NCBI GenBank assembly: GCA_964019425.1
Contig: OZ025780.1
Span: forward strand, 1,196,001 to 1,260,000
Direction of reading: 5' to 3'
Length of the DNA stretch: 64,000 bases
Source of the DNA: Flectonema sp. DT1601
Lineage: Eukaryota; Euglenozoa; Diplonemea; Diplonemida; Diplonemidae
The notes beneath the pieces were generated by a model. That model was not told the DNA's origin. It did not search any database and saw only the letters and a list, made by a program, of their open reading frames with translations. Below, piece after piece: positions 46,487-57,890 of this stretch; positions within the stretch are counted from its first letter, which is position 1, and the number at the start of each line of letters is the position of its first letter. The position numbers were made by a program, and so were the translations under genes.

Positions 46487-47239
46487 AAAAAAGAAATAAC
46501 AATTTTTTATTTATTTATTTTTATTCAATAAAACAGAAGTGTTGACAGATAAACTTTTTCACTCACTAATTGACTTTAATTATCTTTTCCGCAATATGTT
46601 TCCCTTATTGTAGGAAAGCGCGCTACAGTTTGCAAATATTTTCCTCGGCGGTACAACTCACGACATCTCAAGCACGTAACACAGAACCACATATTACCTC
46701 AAAGGGAGGTTATCAAAAGACGATAAGACTACTTCACTTGTCTTACAATTAAGGAAACGGGGGATCGGAACCCTTTCGGGACCTAACTGGCATTTGCCAG
46801 GATGGAAAGAAAGGGAAAAAACTAAATTTCACAAACAGAACAAAAGTCGAAGTACATCAGAGAGGCTATTCATTTGATGAAAGAAGCAGTCATACGATCC
46901 CTTCAAAAAGATTTCCATTTCTTTTTTTTTTAGTTTTTCACCATTTTTACTAAATAAATAAAGCTACGAATCAACTGGTTGACGGAAGTTATTCAATACT
47001 CGGAATGGGAAGAGAGGAGATCCACGTTCCTTAAGCAACAACAGTACTCAAACACTAAGAAAATAAATAATCGTTGCTCAGTACTTGGATAACAGAGAAT
47101 AGAGAAAAACATCTCCTTCCTGCAATGCAATGCAAGGATTTTGTATCAATTTCTTTGTTTACATTGCATACTTTTTTTTAAAAAAGAAATAATTCAGATC
47201 AGTTTTATGCTTTACAGATAGCAGACAGTACTACTGACG

Positions 47240-47316
47240 CGAATATTATAGATAATTTCTCTCAATCTGAAATAGCTTCTTCTCTGAATTCGTCGGTGTA
47301 ACAAAAAAAAAAAAAA
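47240..47316 (+). repeat. SINE-like 3' end with poly(A) tail
   Basis: AATCTGAAATAGCTTCTTCTC followed by TGAATTCGTCGGTG and a 13-nt A run; same 3' signature as at 640-690 and 45657-45700. Confidence 0.5.
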
Positions 47317-47676
47317 GAAAACATTTTTCTTTCAGACCCAACTTAAACAAACACCGTAACAGACGTGGGGTATGGGATTTTTTTTTTTTTTTACTTTCAT
47401 TCTTTTGCACTTGTTTGGTTTGTTTGTTAAGTTATTTCTTACTCAGTATCGTACACATACCCATGAAAGAACAAGGGCGGCAGTCTTGCAAACGGCAGCT
47501 GCGGTATTTAAAAAAAAAAAAAAGAACACAATCACCTTCCCTGGAAGGGTTTGCCATCTATTTTTGCTAACGGAATTATCTGACGTACCCACCTGTGTGA
47601 ACAACAGCAGCTACAATACGCAACAAAAGGAAAAAGAGAAAGGAAAAGAATAAGAATAAGAATAACACACGCAATA

Positions 47677-50600
47677 CTATTTGTACCTCCGAGGGGCCAT
47701 TTGTTGTATTGGCGGACTGTTTATCTCACCAACTGCATCACCGTTGGTAGCTCCATGGTAGCCATTACCGTTACCGGTACCGTTACCATTTCCGTTTGTA
47801 GTTGCGGTTCCGTTTTGTTGCTTTCTCGTATTAATGACTTGCTGTGGAGGACTAGAACCCCAACTATTCTGAGGTTGACTATTCTGTTCAAGAGTAAGCA
47901 TTCTGGATAATGGTATTTTACGAGTTGCATTACTAGGAACAGGAAGACGAGGAAGAACTGATTTGATAGTACTCGGAGGTGGTGGTGGAGCAGGTGTTCT
48001 CCCCCAAGCTGTTGCCTCATCTAAATGTCTCCTAGCAGGAGCTGTTGTAATATTACGAGGCTCACCCACATACATCGGAACAGGTTTAGTTGGATCTGTT
48101 GTGTTGCATCTATCAGGTGGATGAGGTGAATTCTGAAGAGGAGAATCAAATAACCCGGTAACTTGTAAGTTCTCACTCACTTTTTTAAGAGCTTCCTTTA
48201 AACTGCTGTTGTGATTTCTCAATTCTTCATTTTCCTTCACCATTTCCTCCATCAGTGAATAAGATCTCGCAAGTGTATTTGGAGAAGTATCAGATGAATT
48301 GCCATCTATATTGAATCCATCTATCACTCCCGCCATTGAATTTCGATGAGCATTCGCCTTTTTGAGTAATTGGCGTTCTTCATTCATGGTGTACATCGAT
48401 CGGAGTTTTTCGAATATTGGTTTTCCATACTCTGCTTCAAGTGCGTCTATTTCTGCATGGTATGCTTCAAAACGATAAGTACAACGAACATGTGACAAGT
48501 GAGATTTTTGAGCATCATTTCCAGCAGATGAAGAGAGGAGATATTTATCTCCAAGTAAATCCGCTTTTAATTTCGTATCAAATCCTGATTGAACCACACT
48601 GTTACGAGCTATTTCACACATGTCATTCGCGTTTAGTTTCCAGACCTTACTGGCTATGCTGTACTCTTCAATAAGAGGTTCTTGGGTGTGATGAAATTGC
48701 AACGGATCGTCGGTAGATAAAGAAACGTATAACCCTCTTCTAAAGAATGTAGGAAACGGATTTTGTAAATAATCTAAAAACAAACTGTTATTACTAAGCG
48801 GAGATACCGCAATACCAACTTGAGATAAATAATATAAATATTCAAGACAAGGATCATGTCGTAGATTAACTCCGTGATTCACCTGATCAGCCGTCAAATA
48901 ACAAAACATCAAATGATCAACAGAACCTGACTCTCCGCAATGAGGACGAAATGAGAAAGTTGACAATCCCATTTTTGAACGAAATGAATTAAGTGATTTA
49001 ATATTAGCCCACATGTAATACATCCAGTATCCATATGGTGGGTTATCGTGTGAAGTCCATTCGGTTGGTGCTTGTAAAGGAAAACTTGAGTCGAGAGTAC
49101 TCTCGTTATCAACAGAATCGAATCCAGACATGTGTTTTAGAAAGTGATGTAGTTTCGGATCCGATGCGGGGTTCACTGAAACCGCCCAAAGCGGTTCAAA
49201 AACATTACTAATTAACTCCTGAAAACTCGTGATCGATCCGTGTTTTCTAAAAATTTTATAAATTCGAGGAACCTGAACCATCCATTTATTATGATTAGAA
49301 GCCATCCCGTGAGTATCAAACCACTGAGCTAAATTAGTCCACTCATTCCTCTTCCTGCCGTATATCGATAGTCTCATTTCAGCGTAGGTGTACTTGTCTT
49401 GTGAATACTGCGCGAAAGTCTTCTTGGCAATTTCAGCAAAGTACCTCCCTCCCATGTAATTATCAGTCTTTAACAACAGGGTTCGTAAGTCAGCGTTACC
49501 CATAGGATTGTATTTGTCGTTGAAGTTGTCAAAGCGTTCGAACAGGGAAGCATCTGCTTGAACATTTAAATGATGTACTGTAAGAGCATCAGCTGTGATT
49601 CTCATCTTTCTAAGAAGTTGTGCTAAAGTGACGGGATCTTTGTCTCCATTCAACTGAACGACATCGTCTTGGCAATGCTCAGCTTTCTCAACGATGAATT
49701 CTAATAGCTGTCTGGCAGTCATACCTGCAGCAGCGTGAATGTGAGTATCAACTTTTGGAGTCTGATAGAAGTCACGTGACTGCTCCATTCCATCTTCAGT
49801 TGCATTTTCTAATAAAGCATTCAGAGCCATGTGGAGTTGGAACTTGTGCTCCAACACTTGAAGACGTTTATGAGAGAGTGACTTGACATGCATATCCTCA
49901 ACGTAGTCGTGAATAGTGTTGTAGTCATTAAAGAAAGTTTGTAGATCATGAATATCAGTTGGTAAGAAGTTGTCACCATTATCTTCACGTTGTTTATATC
50001 TATACACTCCTCCTTTCGGAAGGTATTCCCATGCTCCGTCATGAGCTTTGAATTCGTTAGCATCGGTGTCCCCAACATTGACACCCAAGTCAAGCCAACC
50101 TTCTACTTCTCTACTCTGAATGTACTTCTTTCGGAGTGCCATGCATTTGCTGACTTTCAGAGCTGCTTCTCCAGCGTCTTTTGTTATTCCAATCCCGGGT
50201 GTTGATATTGTTATTCTAGGGAATTCAATATCCTTCTCATGCTCACCAGACAGTGCAACATTGGGTTGCTTATCTCCCGTAGCTTTCCTTTTAGTCAGAT
50301 TTAACCCTTGATTGCTTCCTTTATTTTGAAGGGCCTGACTGAGTACTTTCTGCTCATGGTACAATGTGTCTTCACGGAACTGGAGTCGAACTTGAGGAAC
50401 GAAGGAACGAGTAGAGTCATTGCCGTCTACTTCCAAATAGTCTTCTCCAAGCCACTGTCGCTTACTTGAGTCTGAAAACCCGCTGTTCAAAACTGAGTTA
50501 CGAGCGATTTCTGTAATGTCCACGGGTCCTAATTTATATAATTTCGCTGCCGTACCATACTCTTCAATACAAGGACGATGACTGTGGTGGTAATGTAAAG

Positions 50601-52233
50601 GATCGTCTGTTCCTAGTGAGACTCTCATCCCTCTTTTATGAAATTTAGGAAATGGATTATTAGCGTACACTGGACTACTCATACCGTTACTTTGAAGTGG
50701 AGATAGAACAATACCAACTTGTGATAAGTAAAATAAGTATTGTAATACCTGTGATCTCTCCATTAGGTAACCATGATTAATATTAGCTGCCAGCATGTAT
50801 CCTCCGACAAGCTGATCAAGTTTACCAGACTCACCACAGTGAGGTCTGAACGCAAAGGTATTCAATCCATTCCTCGCACGTAAATTATTAAGACTACTTA
50901 TGTTAGCGAAGACATAATAGTTAAAGAATAAGTCAGGAGGATTTTCAGACCACGGCCACTGCTCTGGAGGACGATTAGCAGTTTCAACTAAATCTTGTCC
51001 TCTAACCTGTTCATCAGAAATAATATTAAATGCGCCAGTCTCAACGAGAAGTTGAGATAGAAGTGTGTTGTCAGAATGGTTCGCATCTAAAGAGGCTTCC
51101 CACAATGGGAGGAAGATATTATCAAGTTGTTCTTGTGTTGTTCTACACGATGACATAAAACGGAGGGCTGCAATACGAGGGATTTGAATAATCCACGAAT
51201 TGGATTGATGTCCCAGTAATTTATTCTTACCAACCCATTGGGCAAGTTTTGTCCATTCGTCGCGAGAATTTCCGAATATCGGAAGTTTGTACTCCGTAGC
51301 AACTCGTTGTTCAGGAAATTCCTTTTCATTTCTATCTAAAATGGGTCTAACAAGATTGTGATAGAAGGGACCTTCTCTCTTTAGATAAAGCTTTAGAAGT
51401 TCAGCGCTCTTCTCACCACCTCTGTTGTAGTCTTTTGAGAAAATATCAAATCTGTGAAATCTCTTTTGAACGGGAGGATGTAGTCCAACACCTTCAACAG
51501 TCAGCATACGAGGATCAGTTAGTTGATATTTCTTAAAGACATCAATCAGTTTCATGTCCTTTCCTTCTGGTGTCTTTCCTACTACTGTTTCAGGAACAGT
51601 TTCATATGTGTGTACAATGTAATCAAGTAAGTCTTGAGGATGCATCGCAGTAGATAGTCTCACACTGTTGTCTACTTTAACACAGTTAGAGAACACTCCT
51701 CCTCCCTTTCTAATTGGACATGTATTTTCTTCAAGTTCGTAATTTAGAGAAATGTATATCGCATACTTCTCATCTAATATCTTAAGTCTGTTTCTGCAGG
51801 TTGATTTCGTAGGTCCATGTTCGATAGTTTCGAACATCGTTTTGACGTCTTTTATGTATGTTGAGTACCCTGGGAGACCAAAGTCTTGTTGACCTTCAAA
51901 ATGACAAACACCATTAACCATTTTGAATGGAGTGCCGGGTTTTACTGCTTCCAATGTACCTTTTGTAATACCAGAAATAACTTGTTGATACCAGTCTCTA
52001 GTGTCAAGAGCTTTTACTATCTTCTCACATGCCAGTCCCATTTCAAGACCGCCGTCATCAGCAGAAATATCAACTCGGTAGTACCTATCTCGTTGTGCTT
52101 TACTAAGACTACTTGTTCTCCAACTTCGAAAACTCCCACTTCCCCTCAATTCCAAATTCTTTGGCGTAGATGCCGACCCCAACACCGGGCTGGGGCACTT
52201 CTGCTTTTGGGGTGTCAGTTCTTTTTCTACCAT
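47677..52233 (-). CDS. Double-domain AMP deaminase: catalytically dead first half, intact second half
   Basis: 1518 residues, single exon. Two complete AMP deaminase domains lie in tandem. The second (about 690-1310) has the catalytic set: K-V-D-T-H-I-H-A (about 826-833, two zinc-binding His), F-R-P-H-C-G-E-S-G and S-L-S-T-D-D-P-L-Q-F-H-H. The first (about 55-640) keeps F-R-P-H-C-G-E-S-G and S-L-G-T-D-D-P-L-H-Y-H-H, but the HxH motif reads K-V-D-N-S-V-R (about 186-192), so zinc binding should fail. The first half is therefore a pseudoenzyme, perhaps a regulatory or dimerisation partner, since AMPD works as an oligomer. The C-terminal about 200 residues are Pro/Asn/Gln/Gly-rich. AMPD converts AMP to IMP plus ammonia and balances adenylates. 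An acceptor (AATTACTTCAG) sits 11 nt upstream of the ATG. Confidence 0.93.
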   Translation of the reverse strand: MVEKELTPQKQKCPSPVLGSASTPKNLELRGSGSFRSWRTSSLSKAQRDRYYRVDISADDGGLEMGLACEKIVKALDTRDWYQQVISGITKGTLEAVKPGTPFKMVNGVCHFEGQQDFGLPGYSTYIKDVKTMFETIEHGPTKSTCRNRLKILDEKYAIYISLNYELEENTCPIRKGGGVFSNCVKVDNSVRLSTAMHPQDLLDYIVHTYETVPETVVGKTPEGKDMKLIDVFKKYQLTDPRMLTVEGVGLHPPVQKRFHRFDIFSKDYNRGGEKSAELLKLYLKREGPFYHNLVRPILDRNEKEFPEQRVATEYKLPIFGNSRDEWTKLAQWVGKNKLLGHQSNSWIIQIPRIAALRFMSSCRTTQEQLDNIFLPLWEASLDANHSDNTLLSQLLVETGAFNIISDEQVRGQDLVETANRPPEQWPWSENPPDLFFNYYVFANISSLNNLRARNGLNTFAFRPHCGESGKLDQLVGGYMLAANINHGYLMERSQVLQYLFYLSQVGIVLSPLQSNGMSSPVYANNPFPKFHKRGMRVSLGTDDPLHYHHSHRPCIEEYGTAAKLYKLGPVDITEIARNSVLNSGFSDSSKRQWLGEDYLEVDGNDSTRSFVPQVRLQFREDTLYHEQKVLSQALQNKGSNQGLNLTKRKATGDKQPNVALSGEHEKDIEFPRITISTPGIGITKDAGEAALKVSKCMALRKKYIQSREVEGWLDLGVNVGDTDANEFKAHDGAWEYLPKGGVYRYKQREDNGDNFLPTDIHDLQTFFNDYNTIHDYVEDMHVKSLSHKRLQVLEHKFQLHMALNALLENATEDGMEQSRDFYQTPKVDTHIHAAAGMTARQLLEFIVEKAEHCQDDVVQLNGDKDPVTLAQLLRKMRITADALTVHHLNVQADASLFERFDNFNDKYNPMGNADLRTLLLKTDNYMGGRYFAEIAKKTFAQYSQDKYTYAEMRLSIYGRKRNEWTNLAQWFDTHGMASNHNKWMVQVPRIYKIFRKHGSITSFQELISNVFEPLWAVSVNPASDPKLHHFLKHMSGFDSVDNESTLDSSFPLQAPTEWTSHDNPPYGYWMYYMWANIKSLNSFRSKMGLSTFSFRPHCGESGSVDHLMFCYLTADQVNHGVNLRHDPCLEYLYYLSQVGIAVSPLSNNSLFLDYLQNPFPTFFRRGLYVSLSTDDPLQFHHTQEPLIEEYSIASKVWKLNANDMCEIARNSVVQSGFDTKLKADLLGDKYLLSSSAGNDAQKSHLSHVRCTYRFEAYHAEIDALEAEYGKPIFEKLRSMYTMNEERQLLKKANAHRNSMAGVIDGFNIDGNSSDTSPNTLARSYSLMEEMVKENEELRNHNSSLKEALKKVSENLQVTGLFDSPLQNSPHPPDRCNTTDPTKPVPMYVGEPRNITTAPARRHLDEATAWGRTPAPPPPPSTIKSVLPRLPVPSNATRKIPLSRMLTLEQNSQPQNSWGSSPPQQVINTRKQQNGTATTNGNGNGTGNGNGYHGATNGDAVGEINSPPIQQMAPRRYK

Positions 52234-52244
52234 CTTCCCAAGCC

Positions 52245-54589
52245 CTGAAGTAATTAATAAAAAAATGATTAAAATAAATAACTACTCCTATTGACAACTA
52301 CTGATCTCCGCAAGTAAAATCCTCCATCTATGTTGTTACTTGGGGATAGAAGAAACAAAAGAAAACTGCTCAGTGCAAAGGGAGGGTGAAAAGAATAACG
52401 ACCAGTTTTCTGTTCCTTTTTTTTCTTCATAAATGAACTCGTAAGCATAAGATGCCAAAACATGATAAGTAATAAATACACGCAATTTCACCGGATTGGT
52501 TTGAGTACCTCAACTGTCGTTACTTTTGTGTTTAGAAGTGCTCCCACACCATGCCAGTGGTCTTAGCATAAATGTGTTTTTTTTTTTTTTTTTTTTTTTT
52601 TTTTTCTTTTTCCACGCATAGTTTATGAAGTGATCCTGCTTACTAAGAAAGTGATTGCAACTTCCTACAAACAAACAAAATCTGTTTTCTATTCATTAAG
52701 GGTTTTTGCTGAGGGGACAATAACAACAATTCACACTGACACGTTCTCAGCAAGAGCCTAGAAACGGATATCAGATAAATCAGCCAACGGGGGGGAGATA
52801 AGAATAGTCCTATTACCTCAAATCACAGTATTTTACTTCGTATCTAACCATTCTTTCCAACATAACCCGTGTCAGGCAGCTACTAATTGACCCAATTCAC
52901 ACAAGTCTAGTCAACGGAAACGATACTTTTTGGTAGCTCGTTCGCCAGGAAACATCACTGATGGGTAATAAAAAAAAATAGATATAGAAAAAAAAAATTT
53001 AAAAAAAAAGGAGGGGGGAAAAAACACCACACGAAAACAACGTTTCTCTACAGCAGTTCACTCGTTTACTGTTTGATAAAGATTTGCAGAACGAAAATGC
53101 AAAATTCTCATCAATGAGAAAACGACATTTAGATACAAACACATAACGTGGTTATGGGACCAGCTTCAGAAACAATGCACACGATGAGATAGGACTTCTC
53201 ACAGCACCTCACATGCTGTTATACCATAAAGGAAAGACTATACTATAATTACATTTGCGGTTTCGGTTTTCGACACCACAAAACAAACACCCCTCGGGTT
53301 AACTTTTTGAATATAAGTAGTGACTAAGGGCTCAATAATGAAACAATAAAACATATCCTCCTCAAAAGTAAAGAGTTCGTCGTTTACGTGCCTGATACAT
53401 TGGGTGGTGTTTCATGTAGATTCTACAGACTCTACGTAACCCACGGAAAAAAAGAGAGAAAAAACAGAAATTTTATGTCCGAAAAATTGGTTCCAAAAGA
53501 ACGTTCTACTACAGAATTAAGATATATGTCATAGATACGTTACTTGCAAGAGAATGCTTTTTTGAGAGCATCATTTTAAGTAGGAGCAGCGTTTGCGCAA
53601 ATGACATCTCACTCTGAGCACGAATAATGTACTGATGACAGGGCATCTCAGCCATCTATATGTTGCAGTTCCTTTTCATCCTGGGTGAGTCTGAGGCAAC
53701 AAAAATAACAACAACAACAAAAAAAAAAAAAAAAAAAATCGCTGGATGACCCTGCAGTAGACATGCTGCTTCTGAGAAGCTACTTTGTCGCGGTCAGTGT
53801 CAATACAATATAACAGGACACCTAACCACCTTCTAGTACCGTATCCATCTCCCTGCAAGGAGGAGTTTGTTTCTCTCTCTTCAGGTTCAAATGATACCTT
53901 CTTATCAAGCTTAAGGCTGAGATAAGCGAGTAATAGAAAAAAGGAAGAAAGAAAAAATAAAATTGGCGGGGAGATCAAACAATATTGGGCAAGAGAGGTT
54001 TAACTATTAGAAAAGAAAAAAAAAAAAAAAAAAAAAAAGAAACGAAGGATTTCCAACATCAAGAGACGGTTCTATTTTGTAGTCAATTCCCACTGTCGTA
54101 TCGTTTTATGTTTCTGACTATTAAAGGGAGTAAAAATAAACCCAAAAAAAGAACTGAAAATATCATGCTTGACTGTTTCTTAAGAATTGTAGGACATTCG
54201 TTGCTTTCTTAATCTAATTTTTTTGGTTCATCGTTTTCTTTTTTAATTTTTTTTTTTTAAGTTTTTGTTTCAGAGATCTACAGAGCTCACTATTAAACAG
54301 GATTGCACGCGGGAGACAAAAGACAATATGTAATTTTCTTTTCACTTTTTTTTTTTCCTTTTCTTTTTTACAGAGAGGGTCTTTTTTTTTTTGGAAGGGA
54401 TAATAATTTTAATTTTATTTAATTTTTATCGTTTTTTTTTTAAATTTTGTTATTAAGTTGTTAACTATAGATTCTCCTTCAGAAACGAGGGGGAATAAAA
54501 AAAAAAAGACAAAAGAGAGGATGGAGAGAGAAAAGAAAAAAAAGGAAAAAGGAAAAAAAAACATAAAAGACACAGGGAACGGAACTGCG
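52245..54589. other. Gene-free spacer, 2.3 kb
   Basis: Contains poly(T) at about 52577-52605 and poly(A) at about 53720-53738 and 54015-54038. No coding region recognised. Confidence 0.5.
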
Positions 54590-54850
54590 GTTTTCTCACA
54601 GCCACAATAACAAACATAGTACAGCAGAAATAGCAAGCAAAATACTTCATGATTTGAGGTGCTTCCACGTATAAAAGGATACTAACAGAGTACCTGAATA
54701 GTGGACCTCCGTCTTCTTGATTAACGACAAGTGGAACAAAGTGGGCGGGGAATTCAATTAAAAAAAAGGGGGAAAAACTAAAAGAACAAAAACACAACAA
54801 CAATGACAATGTCATCGCATTTATTTATTTTCTTTTTTTTTTTTTTTCTT
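54590..54850 (-). repeat. Duplicated segment S1, copy 1, with a short signal-like coding module
   Basis: About 260 bp that recur at 57891-58146 and 59353-59628 with very few differences. On the minus strand it encodes M-K-Y-F-A-C-Y-F-C-C-T-M-F-V-I-V-A-V-R-K, a hydrophobic stretch like a signal peptide or membrane anchor. In this copy the frame runs out into low-complexity sequence. In the other two copies it is joined in frame to BRCA2-derived sequence. It may be the first exon of an otherwise lost gene. Confidence 0.6.
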
Positions 54851-54932
54851 TTACACACGTTGAATAAAACTAAGAGGTTCTTCTTTCTCCCCGGAATCGC
54901 TTATGCAACAACTGCGGAGAATTGTTGTCTGC

Positions 54933-55755
54933 CTACACACTCTGGTATCCACCACGACATATTTTATTCTTCAAGAATACAGCACCGTCCTTAATAAGGA
55001 TCGGTAAGTCCTTCCAGAAGTTTAGGTTAGGAATGACATTTACTCCACGCTCACCCTTTACCTGTTTTTTGAGTTGCTTTTTTGCGTTTGGTAAAGACAA
55101 CCAATAAATTTAATAACAAGAAACATAACAAACCTTGAACATAACGGCAGCTCCAATAGCGAAGTACAAAAATCCCCCAACGAAGAAGATGATGAGGAAG
55201 ACACCACCTCCAGTCAGACCACCGCTACTCTTCTTTTTTGGAGTTGGAGTCGGTGGACCAGGTGGGCCTGGAGGACCAGGTTGAGTTGGTGTTGGAGTTT
55301 GAGGTGGACCTGGAGGCGTTGGAGTTGGTGGGGTTGGTGGAGGAGGGTGGTTTGGTGCACAGATGATATCTCCAGCGCCAGTACCATCTTCAACGTAGCA
55401 TCCGTAACCAGATCCCATCAGTCTCTTTGCATCATCAGCACCGTGTGCCATGTCCCATGTGTCCATCAGACCACAAATAGTTGTCGCACAGTTAGTCATC
55501 GTATCCGTGTCAGCTGGAGTCATTCCCAAGTTACATGACGACGATTGCTTATTGATGGTTAGTGTACCACAGTCCTGATGTTTTTTATTTATTAAATTTT
55601 AAGTTTTTTTTTTTTTTTTTTCAAAATAAATAAACGATTCTCAAGTAAATACTATTGCGAGTTTATGTATTTTAAGATTTTCTCACAAAGTTGACTATGC
55701 ATACCACCGCAGCTGCCGATGAAAAGAGTCCCACTAAGACAACGAAGGTCTTCAT
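54933..55755 (-). CDS. Small type I membrane protein, ATG27/mannose-6-phosphate-receptor-like tail, copy 1
   Basis: Three exons (55705-55755, 55134-55574, 54933-55061), introns 130 and 72 nt (GTATGC, GTTTGT; acceptors CATCAG, AAACAG), 206 residues. Exon 1 is exactly the signal peptide (M-K-T-F-V-V-L-V-G-L-F-S-S-A-A-A-V). Then comes a 75-residue lumenal part with six Cys, a Pro/Thr/Gly stalk (P-P-T-P-T-P-P-G-P-P), one membrane span (G-V-F-L-I-I-F-F-V-G-G-F-L-Y-F-A-I-G) and a cytosolic tail with N-F-W-K-D-L-P-I-L-I-K-D-G. That tail is the hallmark of ATG27/MRH-type receptors, which cycle between Golgi, endosomes and vacuole. The lumenal part is too short for a full MRH domain, so the ligand is open. 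An acceptor (TCCATCACAG) lies 18 nt before the ATG. It is duplicated at 59.7-60.5 kb. Confidence 0.82.
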
Positions 55756-55828
55756 GTTGTATTTTGCCCGAGTCTGTGATGGATAATAAGTAACTTTAAC
55801 ACACACAGGTATTGTAAGGCAATACATC

Positions 55829-57890
55829 TGTTTGAACATCTGCAGCATCCCGATTGAGATGTGGTGTTCACCAGAGGTGGTAATTGGAAATGCGACTCAC
55901 CCACTAGAGCAAGTTGAACCATCCGTTTTATTAAATATTAATTACAACTCAACAAGAAAGTGTGTTGGTCTCAGACTTGGATATCAAAAGAGAGGACTAA
56001 TTCCTCAACTCAGATTATCAAATATACATCCAGAAGGTGGCACTGTCCCTTGTATTGAAGCAGAGAAAGTACCCTCCAGCGATGGTAGAGACAGTCGTGA
56101 ATGGTAAAGAAGAAGATGAAAATTCAGAAACGAGAAAACAATACATTATAAGGTCTGTTGCGGAAGAGCATCGCTGTCACGATTTGTTTCGTAAAAAGCA
56201 AGAAGATGCTGCACTGTAAAGTAAGTTGACGTTACCCTGCAACAGCTACTCTGTTTCAATTATCCTTGTTGGAAAAACGTGTCGAGATAAAATAAAATAC
56301 CACTGGAAGCCACGTGATTGGAAGGCGGAAGGGAAGATAAGAATGAGCAATTTTTTTTTTTTTTGTATTCTAAAGCACCATTTTAACAATAAAAACGATA
56401 ATTTGACATCTGCTGAATTTCGTAAAGATACAGTGACTACGGCGATGCTAAATTTGTTCTTAAGGGGCCATTTTTTTTTTTTTTTTTTTTTTAATTCTTT
56501 CCCACCAGAAGAACAGAATCAGAGAACAATTCACGAACGTCACGAACTGCTGTTATCTGACGCATCTCATATAAATAATCAACTTACAAATATAACTTTC
56601 AAAACCTATTCTAATCTATACGGTGTTCTCGAACCACTTCAAGAAGGAAACTTTGCCTACATTTACAACTGTACGCCATCGAGAAGCCAGACGAGACCCG
56701 GAAATGAAAAATTTACAATGACTGTGACACCGTTACGGCGAAAGTGTTTTTCAAAAATGATTAAAGAACCTACATCTAATGAAGTATACAACCCTCGTAG
56801 TGTTGTAACAATAGATTGCCTGCAATCACTTCAACATTGCACAAGGTTTGACACAATTGGTATCGTCTTACAAACAGGTGCTATTCGTGAGTATCCTGGT
56901 ACAGAAATTCAATCAATGGTATTGTGCTGTAGTGGGACGGACTCAACTGGTCGTGCGTCTAACAGCATTCTTCGAATTGAGGCAAAGAGAACTGCCGCCA
57001 AGGTATCTACACTAGCATCTGCTGCCCACTCCAGTAAGCAGGGCTGTGTAATTGGGTTCCTTGACTTACAATACGTTGGATCACAAGTAATAAATACTTC
57101 TGATGGGGGTTCTCTTGTAGTTCACGTTGCTTCTCTCGATGAGAAGAGCAGTGTGAAGGAGCAAATAAAGTACAGAATTACTATTAAAACTCGGCGCTTC
57201 TGAAAAGCACGTCACCTTGAGATGGGTTCAGCACCATACTCGTTTACTTTTAATAAAGTTTTCACAACAAGACAACACATATTCAGTACCGAGTTGTCTT
57301 ATTAAATTCTCATCAGCAGAGAACTTATTAAGTCAACTAATCTACCGATATAATAAAGAGTACAGATCCCCATTGCTTCAAATTTATCACAAAGACCGAG
57401 ACACTACAGGGAGGTGTCTATGTCTTAAACTCATAAAGTGTTCTGCTGAATTGAAAACAGTCGAAGTAACTGATGGTTGGTATATTGCAACTGCCCGAAT
57501 TGACTCTCCGCTTTGTGAAAAAATAACATCTGGGAAGGTTAGTAGGGCAGAGTGACTTATTTGAGAGTTCAATATTAAAAGATTGGAATAGTTTTTCAAT
57601 GGCATTACTTCCGAGAGTACTCCCCAATTGTAATGAAAGGTTTTCACTATTTAACGGGAAAACAATCTGATCCATGCATTCTCCTGCTCTCGCTCTGTGA
57701 TGCATTCCGCTAGTGATCCCACCTGGTACCTGAGAAGGATATTTTCGTAGAATACCTGCTGGTGTTGGTATCGCTAAGTCTGATACCCGTTTTGGCTTTT
57801 GCTCGGCTGCGGGTTCGACTACCGAAGCACCCGAAGCTGCGGCAATTTTTTTCGGAGGTTTGAATCCCTTGGTGTTGCTCTGTCTCCGAG
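55829..57890. pseudogene. Scrambled partial duplicate of the BRCA2-like gene
   Basis: At least five blocks match the gene at 61-64 kb almost exactly but in a new order and orientation. 55829-55867 is a direct copy of about 61979-62018. 55868-56213 is an inverted copy of about 62832-63182, with an 8-nt loss. 56506-57170 is an inverted copy of about 62022-62690. 57171-57536 is an inverted copy of about 63198-63582. 57535-57890 is a direct copy of about 63586-63947. The gap 56214-56505 holds unrelated AT-rich sequence with intron-like ends (GTAAGT.. and ..TTCCCACCAG). Long frames remain on the plus strand (56226-57203), but no complete OB-fold set, so it is a non-functional copy. Divergence from the source is very low, so it is recent or an assembly artefact. 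Confidence 0.82.

Larger units (their letters stand above)
44189..47676. other. 3.5-kb spacer with homopolymer tracts, SINE-like units and a hAT remnant
   Basis: No host gene recognised. It includes poly(T) near 44468-44497, poly(A) near 44562-44591 and 45410-45430, and the separately listed repeats. An open frame from 45784 to 46305 runs into the hAT remnant, but its first part matches nothing known. Confidence 0.5.

Noticed and set aside
55281-55538. Trp/Arg-rich plus-strand frames over the receptor stalks (also 59077 and 60058)
   Set aside because: They are antisense to the Pro/Thr-rich exon of the receptor genes.
56226-57203. 325-residue plus-strand frame as an independent gene
   Set aside because: Most of it is an inverted copy of BRCA2 exon sequence joined to low-complexity filler; it is part of the scrambled duplicate.
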